From Pectobacterium wasabiae CFBP 3304 (GTDB taxonomy: Bacteria; Pseudomonadota; Gammaproteobacteria; Enterobacterales; Enterobacteriaceae), in assembly GCF_001742185.1 (NCBI RefSeq), contig NZ_CP015750.1, forward strand, positions 2,728,001 through 2,792,000: 64,000 nt of DNA. The letters run 5' to 3'. A program made the position numbers and the translations under genes. This document shows, in pieces, positions 54,184 to 62,725 of the stretch (positions are counted from its first letter, which is position 1; each line of letters opens with the position of its first letter). Under the pieces are notes generated by a model. The model saw nothing but the letters and a program-made list of their open reading frames with translations, ran no database searches and was not told where the DNA came from.

Positions 54184-55035
54184 TTATAGCTTAATGGCTT
54201 CTTCGTGGGCTTTTACTGCAAACGGTGCCGGTTTCAGTCCCCATTTTTTCGCCAGTTCAATGATGGTGCCTTGCTTGTTCCAGTCTTTGATCACATCGGA
54301 AATGAATTGAGTAAACTGTGGTTCGTTAAAGCGAACCGCCAGACCCCATGGACCTTCGGTAAACGGTGTCAAATTTTGAATGAGGTAATCTTTCCAGATA
54401 CCGTCTTTGTCGTTAAGAAAACGAGCCTGAAGATAGCTGTCATCGGATACGAGTGCGGCGCAGCGTCCGTCACGTAAGGATTGATCGACTTCTTGTTGAG
54501 TCTGGAAAGCAACGATGTTGGCACCAAACTTCTGTTCTAACGGTACGTTCCAGCTCGATCCCTGGTTGCTACAAATCGCTTTGCCTTTCACTTCTTCCCA
54601 GTTCGAGAAGGTTACGCCTTTTTTCGTCAGCAGCGCTGGGCCAGCGGCGTAATAGTAAGGTTCGACAAATTGTACCAACTTCTTGCGCTCTTCACTGACC
54701 GTCAATGAAGTAAACAGAATGTCGCATTTGCCCTGTTGCAGGAATTGCACGCGGTTTGCGGGCAAAACAGGAACCAGATCCACTTTGACCGTTTTACCCA
54801 GTTGCGTGGACAACCGTTGAGTAAAGTCATTCAGCAGATCGATGTGCAGACCTTTGGTTTCTCCCGAGGACTCCAGGAAAGCCAGCGGTGGATTATTGAC
54901 GTTTGTACAGACCGAAATTACGCCGCGATCGGCAATTTTTTCCAGCACATCAGCGTGGGCAATCGTGGGAATAAATGATGCGGCGAGCGCAACACCACTC
55001 AATGTCATCAGAGAACTCAGTGTTGTTTTTGACAT
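54184..55035 (-). CDS. Amino acid ABC importer, periplasmic binding protein
   Basis: 283-residue SBP family 3 receptor. Signal peptide MSKTTLSSLMTLSGVALAAS ... HADV, about 28 residues. The body begins VLEKIADRGVISVCTNVNNP and contains ILFTSLTVSEERKKLVQFVE (about 104-123), the SBP_bac_3 signature. Ligand type is polar amino acid; context of a C-S lyase and a rhodanese suggests a sulfur amino acid or conjugate. It is the first gene of the leftward operon, divergent from the IclR gene with a 150-bp shared control region. Confidence 0.9.
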   Translation of the reverse strand: MSKTTLSSLMTLSGVALAASFIPTIAHADVLEKIADRGVISVCTNVNNPPLAFLESSGETKGLHIDLLNDFTQRLSTQLGKTVKVDLVPVLPANRVQFLQQGKCDILFTSLTVSEERKKLVQFVEPYYYAAGPALLTKKGVTFSNWEEVKGKAICSNQGSSWNVPLEQKFGANIVAFQTQQEVDQSLRDGRCAALVSDDSYLQARFLNDKDGIWKDYLIQNLTPFTEGPWGLAVRFNEPQFTQFISDVIKDWNKQGTIIELAKKWGLKPAPFAVKAHEEAIKL

Positions 55036-55158
55036 ATGATCAATTTACCTTAGTTAAGATAAGAGCCTCTGATATATTTTGCTCACGAGGCAGCCCAAAG
55101 ATAGAGGGAAATGTAGGGGGAACTGCCATTTTGTGTCAATAAAATCAACATTCGATTA

Positions 55159-55177
55159 AGTTGTATATATATCAACT
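55159..55177. promoter_or_regulatory. Palindrome between the ABC operon and the IclR gene
   Basis: AGTTGTATATATATCAACT is a near-perfect 19-bp palindrome centred between the divergent genes. It is a good candidate operator for the adjacent IclR-family protein. Confidence 0.5.
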
Positions 55178-55212
55178 TTTTGCATATGCCCGTTAATAGA
55201 GAGAATGGAAAC

Positions 55213-55998
55213 GTGAAAACCCGCAACGTCCAGCCAGTGACGAACGCAACTGAAGAGGCGACTCGAACCGAAAGCGTGAAAGGGGAGCTTAAGACGCTGA
55301 CAAAAGGCCTGGCGGCGCTCGATTTGCTGATACATAACCAAACGGTGCGAACCAGCGATGTCGCCGATGTGCTTGCGATAGATAAAAGTAGCGCATCGCG
55401 TATTCTGCAAACGCTGGCTCAGGCGGGCTATGCGCAATCCGGCGAACGTCGCAGCTTTATGCTCGGGCCCAAATTGGCTGAGCGGCCGAATACCGTGCGT
55501 CCGCAGAAAAGCCTGCGCGTGTGTGCCCGGCCGGTTCTGGAACGTTTATCTGCCCGTACCGGAGAAGCGGTGCATTTATCGATTCTGGCTGACGAACAGG
55601 TTTTGTACCTGGATACGATCGAATCCCGCTACTCTTTGCGGGTTGATAGCCGTCCCGGTACTCTGGCTCCCTTGGCGTACACGGCGATTGGCCGGATTTT
55701 TCTGGCACTGGCGGATGCACCATTACCCGAACAATTGCATGCGCAAACGGAGCATACCATCACCGATCCACGTCTCTTTCAGATCGCGCTGCAGACTATC
55801 GCACAGCAGGGTTACGCACTGCATGATGAAGAGTTTCATTTGGGAATTCGTGGCGCGGCGGCACCGTTGTTCGACCGCAACGGTTACGTCATTGGGGCTG
55901 TTGGCGTTTCAGGTCCAACTGTCCGTATTCGCACCGAAGACCTTGATGCATTAGGCGTCCTGGTACGTGAAGAAGCGGAGAAATTTATCATGGAATAA
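55213..55998 (+). CDS. IclR-family transcriptional regulator
   Basis: About 261-residue regulator. The N-terminal wHTH is LTKGLAALDLLIHNQTVRTS then SSASRILQTLAQAGY, and the C-terminal IclR ligand domain includes GEAVHLSILADEQVLYLDTI and FHLGIRGAAAPLFDRNGYVI. The start is uncertain: GTG 55213 has AGAGAGAATGGAA in front, while ATG 55186 and TTG 55180 lack a ribosome-binding site. It probably regulates both the divergent ABC operon and the beta-lyase and CapA genes downstream. Confidence 0.85.
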   Translation: MKTRNVQPVTNATEEATRTESVKGELKTLTKGLAALDLLIHNQTVRTSDVADVLAIDKSSASRILQTLAQAGYAQSGERRSFMLGPKLAERPNTVRPQKSLRVCARPVLERLSARTGEAVHLSILADEQVLYLDTIESRYSLRVDSRPGTLAPLAYTAIGRIFLALADAPLPEQLHAQTEHTITDPRLFQIALQTIAQQGYALHDEEFHLGIRGAAAPLFDRNGYVIGAVGVSGPTVRIRTEDLDALGVLVREEAEKFIME

Positions 55999-56183
55999 GG
56001 GATATTGCCGTGTCTTCCGGCGTGTTTCTTATCCCGTGGCATCAGGTTCATGTCAATTCGGAATATGATGTAATATTGCTGTATATGAAAAATACAAGAT
56101 AGTTGTTGATTTAGGGATGGGTTGCGGCAGACTGGTAAAAAGAGAGGAATCGGGCCAGCCCATCAACGAGAACACGATTTATC

Positions 56184-57353
56184 ATGAAACCTGAAACGAA
56201 GGTTATCCATGCCGGACGCCATCCAGACGATTTTCTTGGCACGGTGAATACACCGGTCTACCGTACATCCACGGTGATTTGCGGGTCGATGGCGGAATGG
56301 GACAATAAGCAACGGCAGCAGACATCTTTCGATGAGCCGGAACTTTTCTACGGCCGACACGGCACGCCAACCAGTAAGTCGCTGCAAGAGGCCATCGCCG
56401 AGTTGGAAGGTGGCTATAAATCTTTTGTTTACCCTTCCGGTGTTTCTGCGTGTACCACGGCCATTTTGGCTTTTACTTCGGCAGATGATCATGTGCTGGT
56501 GCCTGACAGCGTTTATGGCCCGGTGCGCCAAATTGCTGGCACGTTGCTGAAAAGATTTCGCATCAACGTTGAGTTCTACGATCCCGCACTTGGCGCGGAT
56601 ATTGAAAAATTATTCCGCCCTGAGACTCGTGTGGTCTACACCGAAGCGCCAGGTTCAATGACGTTTGAAATGCAGGATATTCCCGCCATCGCCGAGGTTG
56701 CTCATCGGCATGACGCCATTGTGGTCATGGATAACACCTGGGCTAGTCCGTTGTATTTTCAACCCTTTACTAAAGGTGTCGATATCTCTATTCAGGCGGC
56801 GACAAAATATATTGTCGGCCATTCTGATGTCATGATGGGAATTGTTACCGCCACCGAAGCCACCTACCAACGTCTAAAATCGACTACGCATGAGTTGGGT
56901 TTGCTTGCCAGCCCTGATGATTGCTATCTGGCGCAGCGTGGTTTACGCACACTGCATGTCCGTCTGGAACGCCATTATCAAACAGGGCTTCGGCTTGCCG
57001 AATTTATTGCCCGTCAGCCAGAAGTTGCTCGGGTCATTCACCCAGCCTTACCCGGCGATCCGGGATATGCCTTGTGGAAACGTGATTTCACGGGGGCATC
57101 GGGGCTCTTTGCGTTTGCGCTGCACCCCGAGCTAAGCCAAAAGCGTACTGCGTTTGTTGAAGCGCTCACCTTGTTTGGCATTGGCGGATCCTGGGGAGGC
57201 TACGAAAGCCTGATCCTGCCACTGAACCCTGTCCGATCGGTTCACCCGGATGCGCATCCAGGCACGCTGCTGCGTATTCACGCGGGATTAGAGAGTGTGG
57301 ACGATCTGTTGGCCGATCTGGAGCGGGCTTTTGCCCTTATTCGCCAACCTTAG
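56184..57353 (+). CDS. MetC/PatB-like PLP-dependent C-S beta-lyase
   Basis: 389-residue Cys/Met-metabolism PLP enzyme. ETKVIHAGRHPDDFLGTVNT at the start and YGRHGTPTSKSLQEAIAELE (about 57-76) belong to the cystathionine beta-lyase (MetC) group. PLP contacts include MDNTWASPLYF, and the Schiff-base lysine is in SIQAATKYIVGHSDVMMG (about 205-222). Beta-lyases of this type cleave cystathionine and other S-substituted cysteines to pyruvate, ammonia and a thiol. Given its neighbours it is more likely a catabolic C-S lyase than the biosynthetic MetC. Confidence 0.87.
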   Translation: MKPETKVIHAGRHPDDFLGTVNTPVYRTSTVICGSMAEWDNKQRQQTSFDEPELFYGRHGTPTSKSLQEAIAELEGGYKSFVYPSGVSACTTAILAFTSADDHVLVPDSVYGPVRQIAGTLLKRFRINVEFYDPALGADIEKLFRPETRVVYTEAPGSMTFEMQDIPAIAEVAHRHDAIVVMDNTWASPLYFQPFTKGVDISIQAATKYIVGHSDVMMGIVTATEATYQRLKSTTHELGLLASPDDCYLAQRGLRTLHVRLERHYQTGLRLAEFIARQPEVARVIHPALPGDPGYALWKRDFTGASGLFAFALHPELSQKRTAFVEALTLFGIGGSWGGYESLILPLNPVRSVHPDAHPGTLLRIHAGLESVDDLLADLERAFALIRQP

Positions 57354-57409
57354 CCTTCCATTCGGGTTATCCCATCGAACGACACATCATGCGAAAAGAG
57401 AGTCATGCT

Positions 57410-58738
57410 ATGCGAATTATTGCCTGTGGGGATTTACTGTTTTCCAGCCGCAATCTGGCTGCGCGAGTAGACAAAAACATCGTTGACCAACTTGCGGCGG
57501 CGGATGCGGTTTTCGCTAATGCTGAGTTTTGTTGCCCAAAACCCGCCACGCCACCTGCGGCGGGTCGTGGCTATATCACGGCAGTGAAGCAGGCAACGCT
57601 GGACGAGTTTATTGATTTGAATATCAAGCTGGTTTCTTTTGCTAACAACCACACGGGGGATTTTGGCTGGGAAGGTGTCGTTGATACGATCGACGCGGCA
57701 GAAGCACGCGGGCTGATTCATTGTGGTGTGGGGCGCAACCTTGATGACGCTCGCGCTGCGCGGTTCCTCGATACGCCAAAAGGACGGGTCGGCGTGGTGG
57801 CTGTCAGCAGCACCCGTTCGGAAGTTTTTGCCGCGAGTGTCGCTGGGGGAAGTGTGGTGGCACGTCCCGGCCTCAACCCGCTACGCTGGGGGCGAGCTTA
57901 CGTGTTGCCGGATAAGGAGTTTGAGCAACTTCAGGGGATCACTGAACTGCTCGGTGTTGCTGCCAGCAACCGTGAAGGAGCCCGAATTGAAGTGATGGCG
58001 GATCAGGGACCCGATCGTTTCAAATTTGGCTCGTTGTTTGAAAGTTCGATACCCATTGAGCGTGGCGAGCAGGCTTATGTTCGCACATTTATGAATGAAG
58101 AAGACTGTGCCGCGATTCTTAAAAGTGTGCGCGATGCAGCAAACCGTTCTGATGTCGCGATTGTCAGCCTGCATACGCATGAAGGGGAAGGGGATGGCTG
58201 GTATGCGCCGCATCCGCCTGCATTTATCGAAGATTTTGCCCGCCGGGCCATTGATGCTGGTGCGTCAGCGGTGGTGGGGCATGGTGCGCACTTCCTGCGT
58301 GGCGTGGAAATTTATAATAAACGTCCGATTTTTTACAATCTGGGTAGCCTGCTGATGGAGTTTGAAGCGGGTGAATCGATTATCGCGCCAGAAATGTACA
58401 CCGCCTATGGTTACAATCACGATGCACGCCCTTCCGATTTGCACCGGGCACGAGCAAAAGATCGGGAGGGGAACTTTATTGGCTTCAATGCCGAATCACG
58501 TTTCTCCAAAAACTGTGCCGCGCTGCTGGATTACGTAGATGGGGCGCTACAGTTCACACTGTTACCTCTCGATCTGGGTATGAACCGTGAACGTCCACTC
58601 GATCGTGGTTTACCCGTTACGGTGTCTGCGGCACTCGGACATGAAATTGCGGCAGACCTGACGCGTATGAGTGCCCGTTATGGCACGGTATTACGTTACG
58701 ACGAGGGGCTAGGAACGATCGTGATTGAAGACGCTTAA
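57410..58738 (+). CDS. CapA-family (poly-gamma-glutamate synthesis-like) metallophosphatase
   Basis: 442-residue protein with the calcineurin-like CapA fold: RIIACGDLLFSSRNLAARVD (about 2-21, Asp8), VFANAEFCCPKPA (about 34-46), SFANNHTGDFGWEGVVDTID (about 77-96), HTHEGEGDGWY and VVGHGAHFLRGVEIYNKRPI (histidine-rich metal site). There is no signal peptide or membrane segment, so it appears cytoplasmic, unlike capsule-linked CapA. ATG 57410 is preferred over 57389. It follows the beta-lyase gene by 56 bp. Its job in this cluster is unknown. Confidence 0.8.
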   Translation: MRIIACGDLLFSSRNLAARVDKNIVDQLAAADAVFANAEFCCPKPATPPAAGRGYITAVKQATLDEFIDLNIKLVSFANNHTGDFGWEGVVDTIDAAEARGLIHCGVGRNLDDARAARFLDTPKGRVGVVAVSSTRSEVFAASVAGGSVVARPGLNPLRWGRAYVLPDKEFEQLQGITELLGVAASNREGARIEVMADQGPDRFKFGSLFESSIPIERGEQAYVRTFMNEEDCAAILKSVRDAANRSDVAIVSLHTHEGEGDGWYAPHPPAFIEDFARRAIDAGASAVVGHGAHFLRGVEIYNKRPIFYNLGSLLMEFEAGESIIAPEMYTAYGYNHDARPSDLHRARAKDREGNFIGFNAESRFSKNCAALLDYVDGALQFTLLPLDLGMNRERPLDRGLPVTVSAALGHEIAADLTRMSARYGTVLRYDEGLGTIVIEDA

Positions 58739-58756
58739 CCCGTAATCCTCTGCCAG

Positions 58757-58792
58757 CCTATGCCTCATGCAGGAGGCATAGGTGAATATTTT
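58757..58792 (+). terminator. Terminator after the CapA-like gene
   Basis: CCTATGCCTC / GAGGCATAGG perfect 10-bp stem with a 6-nt loop, followed by TGAATATTTTT, 18 bp after the stop codon. Confidence 0.8.
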
Positions 58793-58950
58793 TCCGCTAG
58801 CCTTTCCTCTATGCCGCTATTTCCTCGCTTTATTGAGTGGCTTAACCCTCTCAAATGTTTCTTTTTTAACAATGCCCTGTTAACAGTATGGTGAATTGTT
58901 CTTTTTTATCTATTTGTATTTTAATGGAATTAACCATTTTATTGAAATGT

Positions 58951-58974
58951 TGATAATAATGCGTATAGTTATCA
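58951..58974 (+). promoter_or_regulatory. Fur box upstream of fhuE
   Basis: TGATAATAATGCG ... TTATCA: TGATAA and TTATCA arms in the A/T-rich GATAAT-type arrangement of a Fur box, about 80 bp before the fhuE ATG. It predicts iron repression of the receptor. Confidence 0.7.
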
Positions 58975-59053
58975 TTTACCATTCTGTGCAAATGTTGACA
59001 AAAAACGCCTCAGCATCTCGCCAAAATTACCATCAGTTAATCGAGGATATACC

Positions 59054-61291
59054 ATGTCTTTTAGAGTTACTCGCGCCGAAAAAACGCGCGTTTGTGATTC
59101 TTCGCTGGCCGGAACAAAACCATTCGGAGTCTCTCTTCTCGCCCTGTTGATTTCTGCCTCTTTCCTGCCTGCTCAGGCTATTGCCGAAGAAAATCCCACC
59201 TCAGGTGATACGCTTGTCGTCAGTGCCAATGCTAATGCAGAGGCCAGCGACCCGCAGGATTACAGCGTGAAAGTCACTAACGCTGGAACGAAGATGACGC
59301 TGACACCGCGTGATGTTCCGCAGTCGGTGAGTGTCATCAGCAAGCAGCGTATCGAAGATCAGAACCTGCAAACGATTGGCGAGGTGATGGCGAACACGAC
59401 GGGTGTGTCCTCTAAAATTATCGACTCTGAACGTGTGACTTATTTTGCTCGCGGTTTCCGTATCACTAATTACCTGTTCGACGATATTCCGACGGTCGTG
59501 AACGAAATTTGGGATTTTGGTGATTCAGGCTCAGACACAGCGATCTATGACCGTATTGAAGTCGTGCGTGGGGCTACGGGGTTAATGACGGGAACGGGGA
59601 ACCCTTCTGCTGCTGTGAATATGGTGCGCAAACATGCGGACAGTCGCGAGTTCAAAGGCTCGGTGTCGGGTAGTTACGGTTCGTGGGATAAACAGCGGAT
59701 GGTGGCCGATCTGTCTGCGCCGCTGACGGAGTCTGGCAACGTGCGCGGGCGCGTAATTGCGGGCTATCAGGATAACGACACCTGGCTCGATCGTTACCAC
59801 AGCCGCAAAAAATTCCTCTACGGCGTGATTGATGCGGATGTAACAGAATCCACCACGTTATCGCTTGGCTATGATTATCAGGAAAGCAATACCGATAGCC
59901 CTACGTGGGGCGGATTGCCGACGTGGTTCACTGACGGTAGCCGTACACATTTCAGTCGTAGTTTTAACTCCGCACCGAACTGGAGCTACTCCGATAAAAC
60001 GTCGAGAAAAGTCTTTGCCGATCTGACTCAGCGTTTTGATAACGGCTGGCAGATGCGAGTGAACGGGACGCACGGCGAAACCAACTTTGATTCCAAGCTG
60101 ATGTATGCCAATGGTTTCCCCGATAGAGATACCGGAATACTTGTTGATCCGTCTGGCGCTAACGTAGGTGCTTACGGTGGATGGAACAAAGGAACTCGTA
60201 AAGTTGATGCGATTGACACCTACGCTTCTGGCCCGTTCGAGTTATTAGGACGCCAGCATGAGCTGGTGGTTGGCGGCAGCTATACTCGACAGCGTAGCCA
60301 GTTCTATAACACGCAATCCACGATCAGCCCAACCGATATGGGCAATTACTACAACTGGAATGGCAATATTGCTGATCCTACATGGGGATCTTGGGTTGAT
60401 AACGCTTTTGTGCCGGGAGTCTGGGCGGATTATGAACATTCAACTACGCGCCAAAAATCGCTCTATGCGTCGGCGCGCTTCTCTCTGGCCGATCCGCTGC
60501 ATCTGATTGCTGGCGCGCGTTATACCGACTGGAGCATTATTGGTTCGACGGGGGATACCAGCAATAATCGTATCACGCCTTATGTTGGTCTGGTTTATGA
60601 CATCAACGATACCTGGTCGACGTATGCCAGCTACACCGATATCTTCCAGCCGCAAACGCAGAAAGACATTAATAAAAAATATCTGTCTCCGACTACGGGG
60701 AGAAACTACGAAACGGGTGTTAAGGGAGACTGGTATAACAGCCGCCTGACTGCCTCGGTATCAATTTTCCGTATTGAGCAGGATAACCTGGGACAATCAA
60801 CAGGAATCGCGATCCCCGGCGGTGGTGGTGAGTTTGCCTACCGTACCGTTGATGGTGTTGTCAGCAAAGGGATCGAATTTGAAGTTAACGGCGCGGTGAC
60901 GGACAACCTGCAAATGACGTTTGGTGGTTCTCGCTATGTGGTTGACGATCAAGAGGGCAAGTCAGTCAACCCAGAACAGCCGCGCACGTCGCTCAAGCTG
61001 TTTACTCGCTACCAGTTGCCAGTGCTGCCGGAATTAACCGTTGGCGGCGGTGTGAACTGGCAAAACGGCATCTGGCAGGAAGGATCTGGCCCGCAAAACA
61101 CAACGTTGCGCGCCGAACAAGGCAGCTACGCGCTGGTTAACCTGTTTGGCCGCTATCAGGTCACTAAACAGCTTGCGGTACAGGCGAATATCAACAACCT
61201 GTTTGATAAAGAGTACAGCGACTATCTTGCGCCTTATGCCGTGTATGGTGCGCCGCGCAGCGTCTCAATGACGGTCAACTATGCGTTCTAG
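59054..61291 (+). CDS. fhuE: TonB-dependent ferric siderophore receptor, FhuE-like
   Basis: 745-residue outer-membrane receptor; E. coli FhuE takes up ferric coprogen, rhodotorulate and ferrioxamine B. The start has GAGGA 6 nt upstream. A long basic N-terminus and hydrophobic segment (SLLALLISASFLPAQAIA) form the signal peptide, cleaved near residue 45. The TonB box DTLVVSA, plug-domain PRDVPQSVSVISKQRIEDQN and VVRGATGLMTGTGNPSAAVN, and barrel segments such as SPTWGGLPTWFTDGS and TVGGGVNWQN follow FhuE nearly in register; the last residue is Phe as in OM barrels. No siderophore-biosynthesis genes are near, so it probably captures foreign hydroxamates. Confidence 0.9.
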   Translation: MSFRVTRAEKTRVCDSSLAGTKPFGVSLLALLISASFLPAQAIAEENPTSGDTLVVSANANAEASDPQDYSVKVTNAGTKMTLTPRDVPQSVSVISKQRIEDQNLQTIGEVMANTTGVSSKIIDSERVTYFARGFRITNYLFDDIPTVVNEIWDFGDSGSDTAIYDRIEVVRGATGLMTGTGNPSAAVNMVRKHADSREFKGSVSGSYGSWDKQRMVADLSAPLTESGNVRGRVIAGYQDNDTWLDRYHSRKKFLYGVIDADVTESTTLSLGYDYQESNTDSPTWGGLPTWFTDGSRTHFSRSFNSAPNWSYSDKTSRKVFADLTQRFDNGWQMRVNGTHGETNFDSKLMYANGFPDRDTGILVDPSGANVGAYGGWNKGTRKVDAIDTYASGPFELLGRQHELVVGGSYTRQRSQFYNTQSTISPTDMGNYYNWNGNIADPTWGSWVDNAFVPGVWADYEHSTTRQKSLYASARFSLADPLHLIAGARYTDWSIIGSTGDTSNNRITPYVGLVYDINDTWSTYASYTDIFQPQTQKDINKKYLSPTTGRNYETGVKGDWYNSRLTASVSIFRIEQDNLGQSTGIAIPGGGGEFAYRTVDGVVSKGIEFEVNGAVTDNLQMTFGGSRYVVDDQEGKSVNPEQPRTSLKLFTRYQLPVLPELTVGGGVNWQNGIWQEGSGPQNTTLRAEQGSYALVNLFGRYQVTKQLAVQANINNLFDKEYSDYLAPYAVYGAPRSVSMTVNYAF

Positions 61292-61359
61292 TCCGATGTT
61301 CTGAATTGATACTAGTGACTTGCTCGACGGCGCGGTGACTTGCCGTCGGGAATAATGAT

Positions 61360-61398
61360 AGCGCCCGTTGTCTCAATGACGCGGGCGCTTTTTCTTTT
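61360..61398 (+). terminator. Terminator after fhuE
   Basis: AGCGCCCG / CGGGCGCT stem (61360-61389) with a 14-nt loop followed by TTTTCTTTT, about 70 bp beyond the fhuE stop. Confidence 0.85.
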
Positions 61399-61558
61399 AC
61401 CGCTCTGTAGGATATTTTCAACACTCACCTGAGTACGTGCTACATGAATGGATGGTGGAATGGGGTTAACATTAATTTGGGGATCGGAGACAATGACGGG
61501 TGATATCAAGACGGGGAACCGTTTTTTCCTTTCGGAACATTTTTACAGGGATTAAACA

Positions 61559-62050
61559 ATGAAGTGCTTGAACTGCGAGAACGAGGCGCAAAAAGAGTCT
61601 GGCTTGTGTACTGATTGCGAAGGAAAAGAGCAGCAGAAGATTAACGGTATTCTCTACCTTCCGGCGCTGGGAATTATTCTCTCTGTCATTATGGCACCGT
61701 TCTCGCTGTATGAGCTGGGCAGTGTCGTGCTGGCGCATTTCAAAAGAACGGGATTTGTGAGTTATTACAGTCTGTTAGCTCTATTTTGCGTAATTGTTTT
61801 ATTTGGCATGTCGATTTTTACTGCGCTGACGTTTTTTCGACGCAAACGGCGAACGAAGGTGGTGATGGTCGCTTACTATGTCATTAATGCCGTCTGCGTA
61901 TGTTGCCTAACGTTACTGCCTTCACTGCTGTTTGGTGTCGCGCTGGACGATAATGCATTTAGTATGCTTGCTGCGATTGTTTTCAGCATTGTCGTCTGGA
62001 TCCCGTATTTCCTATTCTCGAAAAGAATTCCTGTGGTCTTTAGCCGCTAG
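61559..62050 (+). CDS. DUF2569-like membrane protein with N-terminal zinc ribbon
   Basis: 163-residue protein. MKCLNCENEAQKESGLCTDC is a short CxxC-CxxC zinc-ribbon-like start, and INGILYLPALGIILSVIM opens four hydrophobic helices (about 28-55, 68-90, 100-125, 130-155), in the manner of DUF2569 proteins. No function is known. It is flanked by the fhuE terminator and the convergent fimbrial operon, so it is transcribed alone. Confidence 0.75.
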   Translation: MKCLNCENEAQKESGLCTDCEGKEQQKINGILYLPALGIILSVIMAPFSLYELGSVVLAHFKRTGFVSYYSLLALFCVIVLFGMSIFTALTFFRRKRRTKVVMVAYYVINAVCVCCLTLLPSLLFGVALDDNAFSMLAAIVFSIVVWIPYFLFSKRIPVVFSR

Positions 62051-62128
62051 CCAATAGGCTTAGCCGAAAGAGTATGTGTGCCAGTGTCGAGTAACGCACG
62101 TAGCGGCCTATGCTTCACTCTTAACCTG

Positions 62129-62698
62129 CTACAAATAGCTTAAGGTGAAGTTCGCCGTTGCCACAAAATCACCGGATTGAATCAAATCGTCGCGTATCTT
62201 TTCGATGCGGGCTGAAAAGGGAATGGCGTTGCCCCCACTTTGCAGCACAATGCCATCCGTGTTGCTGTTGATGCCGATCAGTTGATTGGCATGATAAATG
62301 CCAATCGCGATACCTTTGGCTCCGGATGGCGTATCTAGCGCCAGGCGCTTGGGCAATAGCGGCTCTTCTTTTCCTGAAAAATGAACGGTAACGTTTTGGT
62401 AGGTGTCCAGATTGCAGTCCGTGAGGTTAATCGTGAAGTCATGCCAGTTACCGTAGCTATTGGCTTTTAAATAGCGCTCAGAGACTTCACTCATGTTGAC
62501 CACAATCGCTTTGCTTTCCGTACTGACATTACAGGCCGCGTTAACGACGGAGACGTGGAACGTCACTTCACTATTGCTCAGAAGAGGGGGTTGTTGTGCA
62601 AGAGGCGAACTTGATTGTAGTACCATGATGCCGACCGCTAAAGTGAGCAGGGCATGGCGTGGCTTGATTTTCATTACTGTGTTGTCATTTTTTATCAT
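62129..62698 (-). CDS. Fimbrial subunit protein
   Basis: 189-residue pilin-like protein with a signal peptide (HALLTLAVGIMVLQSSSPLA). The two cysteines of FimA-type pilins are VVNAACNVSTESK and INLTDCNLDTYQN, and the C-terminal beta-strand FVATANFTLSYL has the penultimate aromatic/hydrophobic pattern needed for chaperone binding. It is a minor or major subunit; the order after the adhesin-like gene favours a minor one. ATG 62698 is preferred; 62674 is an alternative. It is the last gene of the leftward fimbrial operon. Confidence 0.82.
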   Translation of the reverse strand: MIKNDNTVMKIKPRHALLTLAVGIMVLQSSSPLAQQPPLLSNSEVTFHVSVVNAACNVSTESKAIVVNMSEVSERYLKANSYGNWHDFTINLTDCNLDTYQNVTVHFSGKEEPLLPKRLALDTPSGAKGIAIGIYHANQLIGINSNTDGIVLQSGGNAIPFSARIEKIRDDLIQSGDFVATANFTLSYL

Positions 62699-62725
62699 CG
62701 TTGCTATCTCATGCTGGCGCGCGGA

